From Lysobacterales bacterium (GTDB lineage Bacteria > Pseudomonadota > Gammaproteobacteria > Xanthomonadales > Xanthomonadaceae), in NCBI GenBank assembly GCA_017302135.1, contig JAFLDZ010000015.1:17501-81500 (forward strand): a stretch of DNA of 64,000 nucleotides, read 5' to 3'. A program made the position numbers and the translations under genes. This document shows positions 42,589 through 52,600 of the stretch, piece after piece. Position 1 is the first letter of the stretch, and every line of letters begins with the position of its first letter. The notes below the pieces were generated by a model. That model was not told where the DNA came from, did no database searches, and saw only the letters and a list, made by a program, of their open reading frames with translations.

Positions 42589-43233
42589 CTACGGCTGGCG
42601 TGGGGGCGATGCGTCCGCTTCGGTGATGCACAGCGAGGTGCCGCGATGATGGTCGCTGCCCCAGGTGCGGAAGCCGGCGGTATCCAGATGGATCGCGGTC
42701 GGCGTGTAGAAGCCGAGGCCGAGATTCAGCGCGGGGCCCTGCGTGCGCCAGAAGTCGCAGAGGCGCGCGACGTTGTTTGAATCCGGCGGCAGGTCGAAGT
42801 CGATCGCCCGGTTTTCGCGATGCTTGCTGCCGGCACTGCCGCCGGCACAGGTATTCATGGCTTCGTCGCGATACACAGAGCGCGCAAGTGCGGTATCGAC
42901 GATGCCCGCATCGCGCAACTGCGCCACCACGCGCAGCGTCGCCGGCATGTTCGGCCAGAGCTCGGGCGGCGGCGTCGCGAATTCGAGGTTTCCGCACAGG
43001 CGCCAGCGGCGTGCGGTGCGCAGCAGTGCGTGCATCGGCACGGCGTCGGCGCTGTCGTTGCGCTGCAGGAATGTCTGGTAATCCAATACTTCGGATGCGT
43101 GGCCCGCGTGCCAGGCTTTGTAACGCGCTTCCGGCGACGGTCGGATGACCGAGCAGGCGCTCAATGCGAATACCAGCGTCAACGCGACTGCGAGCGCCGG
43201 CTTGATCGCGGGTGTGTTGGTGGCGTTGCGCAT
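42589..43233 (-). CDS. M15-type zinc peptidase-like lipoprotein (D-Ala-D-Ala carboxypeptidase fold)
   Basis: A 214-residue lipoprotein (lipobox FALSACSVI) with a C-terminal domain similar to peptidase family M15: GSKHRENRAIDFDLP supplies the His and Asp zinc ligands of the SxHxxGxAxD motif, with Asn in place of the usual Gly, and PTAIHLDTAGFRTWG the third His. Such enzymes trim peptidoglycan stem peptides. The start at 43233 precedes the signal. It is convergent with the copper receptor gene and upstream of no obvious partner. Confidence 0.75.
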   Translation of the reverse strand: MRNATNTPAIKPALAVALTLVFALSACSVIRPSPEARYKAWHAGHASEVLDYQTFLQRNDSADAVPMHALLRTARRWRLCGNLEFATPPPELWPNMPATLRVVAQLRDAGIVDTALARSVYRDEAMNTCAGGSAGSKHRENRAIDFDLPPDSNNVARLCDFWRTQGPALNLGLGFYTPTAIHLDTAGFRTWGSDHHRGTSLCITEADASPPRQP

Positions 43234-43270
43234 ATGCGGGATGTGGGTTGCGTGAGTTCGAGTGTGCGAT

Positions 43271-43645
43271 TCAACCGGCCAGCACGAAACCCGCGACCAC
43301 GCGTCGGCCTTCGCTCGCGAGCACATTGAACGTGCGCGCGGCGGCGGCATTGACCATGGTTTCCAGTCCGATGCCGCGCGACAGGCAGGCCGCCATCGTC
43401 GCTGCCGGCGGAAACGCCTGGGTCGCGCCGCAACCGAGCAGGATCAATTCCGGCTGCAGCGCGAACAGGGCATCGAGATCGGCGGGCACCATCGTTTTGA
43501 CATCGCGCACCGGCCAGATTTCGACCAGCGTGTTCGGCGCCAGCACGAAACTCGCGGTCAAACGACGCGCATTGACCAGCGCGCTGGTGCCATCGGCGCC
43601 GCGCAGGGAGAAGGTGTAATCGGGGCGTTCGAGATGCAGTTGCAT
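43271..43645 (-). CDS. Mth938-like (DUF498/NDUFAF3-like) domain protein
   Basis: A 124-residue protein of the Mth938-like fold: MQLHLERPDYTFSLRGADG at the start, IWPVRDVKTMVPADLDALFAL, then LLGCGATQAFPP and the C-terminal EGRRVVAGFVLAG. The human relative NDUFAF3 helps assemble respiratory complex I; the bacterial role is unproven. It lies 15 bases after yhbY on the same strand, probably co-transcribed. Confidence 0.85.
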   Translation of the reverse strand: MQLHLERPDYTFSLRGADGTSALVNARRLTASFVLAPNTLVEIWPVRDVKTMVPADLDALFALQPELILLGCGATQAFPPAATMAACLSRGIGLETMVNAAAARTFNVLASEGRRVVAGFVLAG

Positions 43646-43660
43646 GGACGCCGTCGCGCA

Positions 43661-43966
43661 TCAACTGCGGGGCAGGACGATCTGTCGATGATCGATGCTG
43701 GGACGATAAAGCACCGCGACGTTGCCGATGCGCTGCACCAGCGCCGCTTCGCAGCGACCGACCAGGTCCGAGATCATCGCATCGCGCGCCTCGCGATCCG
43801 CAGCGGCGACTTTCACCTTGATCAATTCGTGATGCTCCAGCGCGGCGCCCACTTCGGCGATCACGGCGTCGGTGAGACCTTTGGCGCCGATCTGCAGCAT
43901 CGCTTTCAGGCCGTGGGCCTGGCCGCGGAGGAACCGGTTCTGGGCGTTGGTGAGTGCGATCGGCAT
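43661..43966 (-). CDS. yhbY: YhbY family RNA-binding protein (ribosome assembly)
   Basis: A 101-residue CRS1/YhbY-domain protein bound to pre-50S particles. LTNAQNRFLRGQAHGLKAMLQIGAKGL is the family N-terminus, followed by ELIKVKVAAADREARD and a GNVAVLYRP end (the GxxxxLYR motif). Divergent from rlmE, the same order as in E. coli (yhbY/rlmE-ftsH). The start 43966 was chosen by homology to the family; the frame extends further but overlaps the promoter region. Confidence 0.93.
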   Translation of the reverse strand: MPIALTNAQNRFLRGQAHGLKAMLQIGAKGLTDAVIAEVGAALEHHELIKVKVAAADREARDAMISDLVGRCEAALVQRIGNVAVLYRPSIDHRQIVLPRS

Positions 43967-44097
43967 GCGGGAAGGGGACTTGGAGAGCGGGCGGGGATAA
44001 GACGAGCACGAGCTGGCGCGCAGGGTATCATGGCCAGCAACCCGGCCGATTCTTCGGCCTTTGCCTCCTTTTCGCCTCCGCATCCGTTTCCTCCCTC

Positions 44098-44733
44098 ATG
44101 GCCACACGCAGCAAGAGCAGCCAACGCTGGCTCAAAGAGCATTTCGCCGACCCCTACGTCAAAAAGGCGCAGGCGGAGGGGTTGCGTTCGCGTGCGGCCT
44201 ACAAGCTGGAGGAACTGGTCGAACGCGACCGCCTGCTCAAGCCGGGCATGGTGGTGGTCGATCTCGGCGCCGCCCCCGGCGGCTGGTCGCAGTGGGTCCG
44301 CCAGGCCATGGGCGACAACGGCCGTGTAGTGGCCCTGGATATCCTCGAAATGCCGTCGCTGGCCGGCGTGGAATTCATCCACGGCGACTTCCGCGAGGAC
44401 GAGGTGCTGGCCCGGCTCGAAACCATGCTGAACGGTCAGGCCGTGGACCTTGTGCTCTCCGACATGGCCCCCAATATGAGCGGTGTGGATGCGGTGGACC
44501 TGCCCCGGGCCATGCATCTGGCGGAACTGGCGATGGACTTCGCCGACCGCCATCTGCGGCCCGGCGGCGCCTTCCTGATCAAGCTGTTCCAGGGAGTGGG
44601 TTTCGACGATTACGTCCGGGCCTTGCGCAAGCGCTATACCCGTGTCGTCATCCGCAAGCCGGCGGCATCGCGCAAGCGGTCGCCGGAGGTTTACGCTCTG
44701 GCACAGGGCAAGCATCACACTGCGGTCGGTTGA
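44098..44733 (+). CDS. rlmE: 23S rRNA (uridine-2'-O-)-methyltransferase RlmE
   Basis: A 211-residue SAM-dependent enzyme (FtsJ/RrmJ) methylating U2552 in the A loop of 23S rRNA. RWLKEHFADPYVKKAQAEG, AYKLEEL with the first catalytic Lys, SAM motif VVDLGAAPGGWSQW, the Asp in DLVLSDMAPNMSG, and FLIKLFQG with the second Lys form the family's K-D-K-E centre. TATCAT about 68 bases upstream may be its -10. ftsH follows 63 bases later, the classic pair. Confidence 0.95.
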   Translation: MATRSKSSQRWLKEHFADPYVKKAQAEGLRSRAAYKLEELVERDRLLKPGMVVVDLGAAPGGWSQWVRQAMGDNGRVVALDILEMPSLAGVEFIHGDFREDEVLARLETMLNGQAVDLVLSDMAPNMSGVDAVDLPRAMHLAELAMDFADRHLRPGGAFLIKLFQGVGFDDYVRALRKRYTRVVIRKPAASRKRSPEVYALAQGKHHTAVG

Positions 44734-44805
44734 CGCGGTGGCAAACTCCGGAATTCCGAATATCCGGTCCCGCGTGGGGCCGATCGCGCAAGAAGGGTGA
44801 ACAAC

Positions 44806-46704
<1,899 letters not shown>

Positions 46705-46728
46705 GCGTTGTTTGCATCGCACCACCTG

Positions 46729-46756
46729 AAAGGCCAGAGTTTCTCTGGCCTTTTTT
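46729..46756 (+). terminator. Rho-independent terminator between ftsH and folP
   Basis: AAAGGCCAGAG, short loop, CTCTGGCCTTTTTT: an 11-pair stem into a T-run 24 bases after ftsH and 17 bases before the folP ATG. folP probably relies on read-through or its own promoter. Confidence 0.9.
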
Positions 46757-46772
46757 ACTGACGGGAATCCCG

Positions 46773-47675
46773 ATGTTCGATCTCTCTCCCCAATTCGACT
46801 GCGCCGGCCGGATCCTCGTGCTTGATCGCCCGCGCGTGATGGGCATCGTCAACGTCACTCCGGATTCGTTCTCCGACGGTGGCGAACACGCGACGGTGGA
46901 TGCTGCGGTCGCGCACGCGCTGCGGTTGGCGGAGGAGGGCGCGGACATTCTCGACATCGGCGGCGAATCCACCCGGCCCGGTGCGGACGATGTGTCGGTG
47001 GAGGAAGAACTGCGCCGGGTGATTCCGGTGATCGAGCGTCTGTCCAAGGCGACCTCGTTGCCGATCAGCATCGACACCTCCAAACCGGAGGTGATGCGCG
47101 CGGCGGTCGCGGCCGGCGCCGGCATGATCAACGATGTGTACGCGCTGCGTCGCGAAGGTGCGCTGGACACCGCAGCGGAACTCGGCGTGCCGGTGGTGCT
47201 GATGCACATGCTGGGTGAGCCGCGTTCGATGCAGGACGCGCCCGATTACGACGATGTCGTCGCCGACGTGCATCGTTTCCTCGCCGAACGGATCTTCGCT
47301 GCGGAGATGTCCGGCATTCCCAAGAAAAGAATCGTGGTCGATCCCGGCTTCGGCTTCGGCAAGACCACCGCGCACAATCTGGCGCTGCTTGCGCAGATGG
47401 AGCGCTTCACCGACCTGGGCGTGCCGGTGCTCGCCGGGTTGTCGCGCAAACGCACGATCGGCGAACTCACCGGCCGCGACGATCCGCACGATCGCGTGCA
47501 CGGTTCCGTTGCCGCGCACGTCATCGCTGCGCAGCGCGGTGCGAAGATCCTGCGCGTGCACGATGTCGCGGCGACCGTCGATGCCTTGAAAGTGTGGCGT
47601 GCCGTGGCCGAAGTGCCGATGCCGAAGAAATCCTCGGCATCGTCTTCGGGTATCCGCTGGCCGGACGAGGATTAG
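46773..47675 (+). CDS. folP: dihydropteroate synthase
   Basis: A 300-residue TIM-barrel enzyme joining p-aminobenzoate to dihydropterin pyrophosphate in folate synthesis; the sulphonamide target. VMGIVNVTPDSFSDGG (pABA and pyrophosphate loop), DIGGESTRPGAD, INDVYALR, and VDPGFGFGKTTAHN are all intact. In most gammaproteobacteria glmM follows; here a convergent unrelated gene ends 26 bases away, so the block has been rearranged. Confidence 0.96.
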   Translation: MFDLSPQFDCAGRILVLDRPRVMGIVNVTPDSFSDGGEHATVDAAVAHALRLAEEGADILDIGGESTRPGADDVSVEEELRRVIPVIERLSKATSLPISIDTSKPEVMRAAVAAGAGMINDVYALRREGALDTAAELGVPVVLMHMLGEPRSMQDAPDYDDVVADVHRFLAERIFAAEMSGIPKKRIVVDPGFGFGKTTAHNLALLAQMERFTDLGVPVLAGLSRKRTIGELTGRDDPHDRVHGSVAAHVIAAQRGAKILRVHDVAATVDALKVWRAVAEVPMPKKSSASSSGIRWPDED

Positions 47676-47701
47676 TCGGCGGTACAAACGCGGCCGGTTG
47701 C

Positions 47702-50056
47702 CTATCTCCGCGTGCCATCCCGGTACGCGCCTTCTTCCCGAAAGCGTGCGGACACGGTCGCATCGTTTGACGCGGTTGGCGGTACATCTGTCGATGCCTG
47801 AGTTGTCCTCGGCCGAACGCGCGCACGCGAACCGTTGCGTTCGCTCGGTGCGAGATTCTGTTTCCAGTAGCGCATCAGTTCGCGCAGCGCTTCGGGCTTG
47901 TTGACCGGTGCCGGTTGGCCGGCCTGATTCTTCGTGTTCTCGCCATGGCAGCCCGCGCAGGTGCGGATTTCGCCAGGCTGCATCGTCACCCAGATGCGTT
48001 CGCGCACGATCGCCGCGCCGTTCGCATCCGTGGTCTGCCAGGTCAACGCGCGATTGGCGGGAACGAACGCGGCGGTCGAGCCATCGGCGGCGATCTTCAC
48101 GCTGCTCGGCGGCCCCGATGGGTTGGGGGGGTTCTTCGACGCCGCCATCGGCTGCGCCAGCGGGCGTCTTCCCGAGCGGAAATTGTTGTAGCCGCGGATC
48201 TGCGCGGCCTCGAAGATCTGGTAGTGCGCGATGTCGTAGATGCGCCCGCCGTCGCCGGTGGTTTTCAGGCCCGACGGGAGACGCAGGTTGAACGGTTGCT
48301 GGCGATCGGCCCGATCGCGACTGGTCTGGTTGCGGGTGACGATGAGCGCGAGCTGGTTGGCCTTCATCCAGTCCCGAAGCATGCGTTCGTCGACCTGTTC
48401 CTCGTCGAGCACCGTCTTTTCGATCGCCTCGATCGGCGATGCGGCTGCGGCAGGGCGCGCCCGGGCCACGACTTCCACCGCTTCGAATTCCCACAGCGGG
48501 CCGCTGTAGGTCAGCTTCACGTCGGGGCTCCACCAGGACAAGGTCTTGTTGATGCCGGTGGTCAGCGGCGTACCGGCGGTGAACAGGCCATTGCCATCGG
48601 TCGCCAGCTGATGCAGACGGAACTGGATGCCGCTCTGCACGGTGGGGCTCGCCGTGTAGGACGCCACCATCTGTCCCGACGTCAGCGGCAGAGGATTGCG
48701 GTAGCGTCCGCCGGCCAGACTGCCGTTCGCTTCCGGCGCGGAGGCGTCGACGATCGTCATCTGTTCCGGATTCAGGCCGGGTGCGCCGGTGAAACGCACG
48801 ATCTGACTCGATGTCAGCGAGCCGAATTCGCGCGCGTAGATGCCGTAGTAGATCCCGGGCGTCTGCGGACTTTCGTGGATATGGAAAATGCCCGCGTCGT
48901 CGCCGATCCGTTTGCGGTTGGCGATGATCGCTTCGTTGGTGAATTCCTGCAGCGCCGGGTCGGTGTCGAAGGATTTGCTGAGGTATCCGAACGACATCTC
49001 GTGCCGGCCGATGTGGTTCAGCGATAGTTCGCCGCTGCCGTCCTGCTTCATCTCCCACGGCGTGAACAGGTTGTAGGTGAAACCTCTGACGTTGCCGTAC
49101 GGGCTGCCCATGCCGAGGCGGGATTCCGGAAACACTTCGGTCTGCGTGAGCTTTGCCGCGTTCGCCGCTTCGCTGGCGGAATTGAACGCGCCGTAGGTGC
49201 CGGCATCCGCCTGCTGGTCGCGCTGCAGATGATCCCAACGCGTGAAGATGATTCGCCCGTAGCTGTCGATGAACGGCGAGAACGCACCGCTGGGCGTGTG
49301 GTTGAGGATCGATACCTGCCCGGTTTCCGGATTCAGGCTGAAGATGCCGGTGATCGTGGCGGTGCTTTCGTATTCGTCCAACTGCGGATACAGATGCGCT
49401 TCGCCGCCGCGCGGACGGTCGGAGGTGAACATTATCCGGTCGTCGCTGGCGTAGAACGGCGAGACGTTGTTGTAGCCCGCGGGCTGCCCGGGCACCTTGG
49501 TGATGACCACCGGCTGCCCTTTGCCCAACCCGGTCACTTCGTACAACTGCCACTGTTTGTCGATCTGCGTGTACTGGGTGGGCGGCGCGCCGATGACCAT
49601 GCTGAAAATGGCTTTCGTACCGTTCCAGTGCACGGCCGGTTCGCGCACGGCGATCGCGTTGGCGCCCTGCTGGCCCTCCATGCCGTAGCCGGCTTCCTTG
49701 GTGAGATTGCGCAGCGTGCCGTCCGGATACTGGATCATCAGATCGCCACCGCGCGGCGCCGAGTTGATTCCGCCGAGGTGGTTGGCGAACGTCGAGCCAC
49801 GAGTGGCGAAGATTTCTCCGGGCGTCGGCACCTGGGTCACGAACAGGATCGGATTCTGGATCGCCGCTGTGGCCGTTGCCCGCGAGATCGGACGCATTGC
49901 CAGCGATGGTGAAGTGGCGGTATCTGCGACCTTGCTTGTTCCGCTTGTCGTGTCGATGCCCATGTCGGCGCCGCAGCCGCCGAGCAGCATCGAAAGACTC
50001 GCAGTCGCGCACAGAAGCATGCTGCGCCGTGCGACGGTTCTGGTGATAACGATCAT
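47702..50056 (-). CDS. HzsA-related lipoprotein with one CxxCH haem motif
   Basis: A 784-residue lipoprotein (lipobox SMLLGGCGAD) related to the middle and C-terminal parts of hydrazine synthase alpha subunit (HzsA), a family seen widely outside anammox bacteria with unknown function. A beta-propeller-like region (about 60-420) includes ILFVTQVPTPG, RIMFTSDRPRGGEAHLYP and FSPFIDSYGRIIFTRWD. CAGCH at 700-704 should bind one c-type haem covalently. The last 75 residues are polar and probably flexible. The start at 50056 follows GGGG. It is convergent with folP and next to a rearranged region. Confidence 0.75.
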   Translation of the reverse strand: MIVITRTVARRSMLLCATASLSMLLGGCGADMGIDTTSGTSKVADTATSPSLAMRPISRATATAAIQNPILFVTQVPTPGEIFATRGSTFANHLGGINSAPRGGDLMIQYPDGTLRNLTKEAGYGMEGQQGANAIAVREPAVHWNGTKAIFSMVIGAPPTQYTQIDKQWQLYEVTGLGKGQPVVITKVPGQPAGYNNVSPFYASDDRIMFTSDRPRGGEAHLYPQLDEYESTATITGIFSLNPETGQVSILNHTPSGAFSPFIDSYGRIIFTRWDHLQRDQQADAGTYGAFNSASEAANAAKLTQTEVFPESRLGMGSPYGNVRGFTYNLFTPWEMKQDGSGELSLNHIGRHEMSFGYLSKSFDTDPALQEFTNEAIIANRKRIGDDAGIFHIHESPQTPGIYYGIYAREFGSLTSSQIVRFTGAPGLNPEQMTIVDASAPEANGSLAGGRYRNPLPLTSGQMVASYTASPTVQSGIQFRLHQLATDGNGLFTAGTPLTTGINKTLSWWSPDVKLTYSGPLWEFEAVEVVARARPAAAASPIEAIEKTVLDEEQVDERMLRDWMKANQLALIVTRNQTSRDRADRQQPFNLRLPSGLKTTGDGGRIYDIAHYQIFEAAQIRGYNNFRSGRRPLAQPMAASKNPPNPSGPPSSVKIAADGSTAAFVPANRALTWQTTDANGAAIVRERIWVTMQPGEIRTCAGCHGENTKNQAGQPAPVNKPEALRELMRYWKQNLAPSERNGSRARVRPRTTQASTDVPPTASNDATVSARFREEGAYRDGTRR

Positions 50057-50250
50057 TTGTAAGCCCCGGGGGATGGGCAGTGCGCGAATGCACCCGCTCG
50101 CCGGTGAGGCTAGCAGCCTCATCGATCGTGGGCTGTCACCTGAGACACAGTGCAAGTGTGATGTGGCACCCAGAACAGGGCGCGGGCGTTCGTCTTGAGG
50201 ACCCCGCGATGAATTCCAGCAACGGGCATCACGGGCGATCCCGCCTTCCT

Positions 50251-50277
50251 GTTAGGAGCGACTTCAGTCGCGAAGCC
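50251..50277 (+). repeat. REP-like palindrome, left member of an inverted pair
   Basis: AGGAGCGACTTCAGTCGCG: a palindrome built like the other REP-type elements here. An inverted partner is at 50371-50397 with 93 bases between, a BIME-like arrangement. Confidence 0.65.
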
Positions 50278-50370
50278 GGCCACCCTTCAGGCGACATGTT
50301 GCGTCGAGCCAGAGCATGCGCTGTTCACTCGAATTGCGAAATCTGGATCTTGATGCATATGCGGCGATGT

Positions 50371-50397
50371 GGCCTTCGCGACCGAAGTCGCTACCAC
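50371..50397 (-). repeat. REP-like palindrome, right member of an inverted pair
   Basis: Minus strand AGCGACTTCGGTCGCGAAGG, inverted relative to 50251-50277 and differing at a few positions. The pair lies in the gap beside the alkB remnant. Confidence 0.65.
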
Positions 50398-50408
50398 GCC
50401 GCTCTTGT

Positions 50409-50525
50409 GTCCCGGAATTTCAGGTTGTCGCTTGGCGTGGAAAGCCAGCACTCTCGGATCCACGATCCGGAACCACGCCAGCGGATACAGCGCGGGCAAT
50501 GAACATCGCGATGCAGCCGCCAGAC
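50409..50525 (-). pseudogene. degenerate copy of the 3' end of alkB
   Basis: Reading leftward, WFRIVDPRV..AF is present again as in the C-terminus of the intact alkB at 51369. GGATCCACGATCCGGAACCAC is shared exactly by 50456-50476 and the region near 51440. The following about 50 bases are similar with substitutions and a one-base indel that shifts the frame. It lies downstream of the methyltransferase gene in the same orientation as alkB. Confidence 0.75.
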
Positions 50526-50557
50526 AGCGAAAGCCTTTGTTTCACCCGCGACGGCGC

Positions 50558-51331
50558 TCAGATCGCAGGATCGAGTCTCGGGTGGCGGAAAACGAGATGC
50601 GGGTAGGCTTGTTCGGCCGTCAAATTCATCTCCCGGATCAACAGCTCCTGCACTGCGTCGAAGGCGCCGAGGCATGAGCCGTGCAGCGGATCGTCCATGA
50701 CGATGTGGCTGGCGGGCAGCAGGTGTGGGGCACAAGTACGGATGACGTATTTGATGGGTTCGTAGATGTCGCAATCGATATGCAATAACCCCGGTGCGCC
50801 GTGTTGTTCGAGAATGCCGGGCAGGGTTTCGTCAAACCGCCCTTTGGCCAGAATGATGTTCGATTCGAGGCCATGATCGCGGATATAGTCGATCAGGCTG
50901 TCGAGCTTGGCGTCCGAGAAATCGCCTTTCCGGTGCAGATCGCGCACAGGATCGGTTTCAGGCATTCCTTCAAAAGTATCGAAGGCGAAAACTTTCGCTT
51001 TCCGGTTCAGCAGTTTGAGTGCGGTGGCCATGAATACGGCAGATCCACCTTTAAAGCTGCCGAACTCATAGATGTTCGCCGAGTGGTCCTGCATTGCATA
51101 GCGAATGATCAGATACAGATTTCCCAGCTTGTTCGCTGAAAGCAAAGAGCCGCGCGCATTTGCCGCCTGCATCGCCTGCACGAAGACAGGGTCGTTGTTG
51201 AGGCGCTTGGCGACCAAGTCCGAGAACTCGAGCCAACAGCCGCGGACATGGCCTGCGCCGATATCGCGACCATTGTCCACCTGGATTGGATAGCAACTCT
51301 CGTCGAAGATATCTTTGCTTTCCTGGCTCAT
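50558..51331 (-). CDS. TylF/MycF-family O-methyltransferase, likely acquired
   Basis: A 257-residue class I methyltransferase of the TylF (macrocin O-methyltransferase) type, normally acting on sugar or polyketide hydroxyls. The SAM region reads NIYEFGSFKGGSAVFMATAL and KVFAFDTFEGMPETDP; HIDCDIYEPIKYVI carries the metal-binding Asp residues; and HIVMDDPLHGSCLGAFDAVQEL is the second metal motif. In the 120 bases from 51001 I count 60 G+C (50%), against 43 of 60 (72%) at 52741-52800, so it looks foreign. It is bracketed by alkB and a broken copy of the alkB 3' end. No other sugar-biosynthesis gene is present. Confidence 0.85.
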   Translation of the reverse strand: MSQESKDIFDESCYPIQVDNGRDIGAGHVRGCWLEFSDLVAKRLNNDPVFVQAMQAANARGSLLSANKLGNLYLIIRYAMQDHSANIYEFGSFKGGSAVFMATALKLLNRKAKVFAFDTFEGMPETDPVRDLHRKGDFSDAKLDSLIDYIRDHGLESNIILAKGRFDETLPGILEQHGAPGLLHIDCDIYEPIKYVIRTCAPHLLPASHIVMDDPLHGSCLGAFDAVQELLIREMNLTAEQAYPHLVFRHPRLDPAI

Positions 51332-51368
51332 TTTCCGGTAGTCCTCAGAGGATCATGCAAGAGCAGCA

Positions 51369-52478
51369 TTATGCCATGCTATCGCTGGCCGTTCTGTCAG
51401 CAAGCGCGCCGGAATCCTGTCGAAACGCCCGCACCCGCGGATCCACGATCCGGAACCACAGCGGCGGACACAGCGCGAGCAGGAACATCGCGGCGTAGCC
51501 ACCGGGCAGCTGCGGGCTGTCGGCGTGATGCAACAGCGTCTGGTAGCGACGGCGCGGCGTTTCGTGGTGATCCGAATGCCGCTGCAGATGAAACAACAGT
51601 AGATTGCTGATCAGGTAATCCGAGTTCCATGAATGCAGGTGAGTCGTGCGTTCGTAGCGACTGTCTGCGAAGCGCTGCCGTTCCAGGCCGTAGTGTTCGA
51701 TGTAGTTGATGATTTCCAATGCGCAGGCAGCGAAGAAGCCCTGAGCGAGAAAGAACGCCAGCCCGACCGGGCCGAGCCATAAGCCGAAGGCGACGAACAC
51801 CATCAGCCACAGCACGCTCCAACGGACCAGTTCGTTGTCGAGGTTCCACCAGCGCTTGTGCTGTTTCGCAAGACGCTGCGCTTCGAGCTTCCACGCATTG
51901 GCGGTATTGCGGACGAGCGCACGCGGCAGGAAATGCCACAGCGATTGCCTGAAGCGCGCGCTCGATGCGTCCTCGGGCGTGGACACGTGGACATGATGGC
52001 CGCGCACGTGTTCGATCTTGAAGCCGTGGTAGCCGACGCTGGTCAGCAGCAGGCCACCCGCAGCGCGTTCGAGTACGCTGTCCTTGTGGATCAGCTCATG
52101 GGCGACGTTGATCGCCAGCACGCCGCCGACGATGCCCTGCGAGAGCAGCCAGCCGGCGATGCCGGTCGCGTCGAACCCGGCGTGCGCGAAATGCCAGCCT
52201 GACCAGATCAGCACGCCCAGTTGCGCGGGCAGCGCGGCCAGCGTCATCCACCGGAACCAGTGGTCGGCTTCGAGCGCTTTCGCCTCGTCGGGCGAAGGAT
52301 TCCGCGGATCGTGGCCAAGGCTGTAATCGGCGATCGGCAGCAGCACGAACAGGAAGAACAGCGGAAACCACGCCATCAGGTCCGGATGACCGCTGCGCGC
52401 GCCGAGCCATGCGGCTGCCGGCATCAGCGCGGGCACCACGAAGACGAACAGGAAGCCGAGGCGTTTCCATAGAGGCAT
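51369..52478 (-). CDS. alkB: alkane 1-monooxygenase (AlkB)
   Basis: A 369-residue integral-membrane di-iron hydroxylase that oxidises medium-chain alkanes to 1-alkanols. Six hydrophobic segments and the four histidine boxes are present: HELIH (127-131), EHVRGHH (156-162), NYIEHYG (258-264) and HSDHH (301-305). No rubredoxin or alcohol dehydrogenase gene adjoins, so electron-transfer partners must be elsewhere. The 3' end has been copied to 50409-50525, with an acquired methyltransferase gene between. Confidence 0.93.
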   Translation of the reverse strand: MPLWKRLGFLFVFVVPALMPAAAWLGARSGHPDLMAWFPLFFLFVLLPIADYSLGHDPRNPSPDEAKALEADHWFRWMTLAALPAQLGVLIWSGWHFAHAGFDATGIAGWLLSQGIVGGVLAINVAHELIHKDSVLERAAGGLLLTSVGYHGFKIEHVRGHHVHVSTPEDASSARFRQSLWHFLPRALVRNTANAWKLEAQRLAKQHKRWWNLDNELVRWSVLWLMVFVAFGLWLGPVGLAFFLAQGFFAACALEIINYIEHYGLERQRFADSRYERTTHLHSWNSDYLISNLLLFHLQRHSDHHETPRRRYQTLLHHADSPQLPGGYAAMFLLALCPPLWFRIVDPRVRAFRQDSGALADRTASDSMA

Positions 52479-52600
52479 CTGTCAAGCGTGTACGCAAACC
52501 CCGAGCGCTTGCAAGTCCGTCGCGCGCTGCAGTGCGGCATTCGTCGCTGGCGTCCGCCGGGGTATCCTGCGCGACATCCGTCTCGACCCGGGAACCGCGC

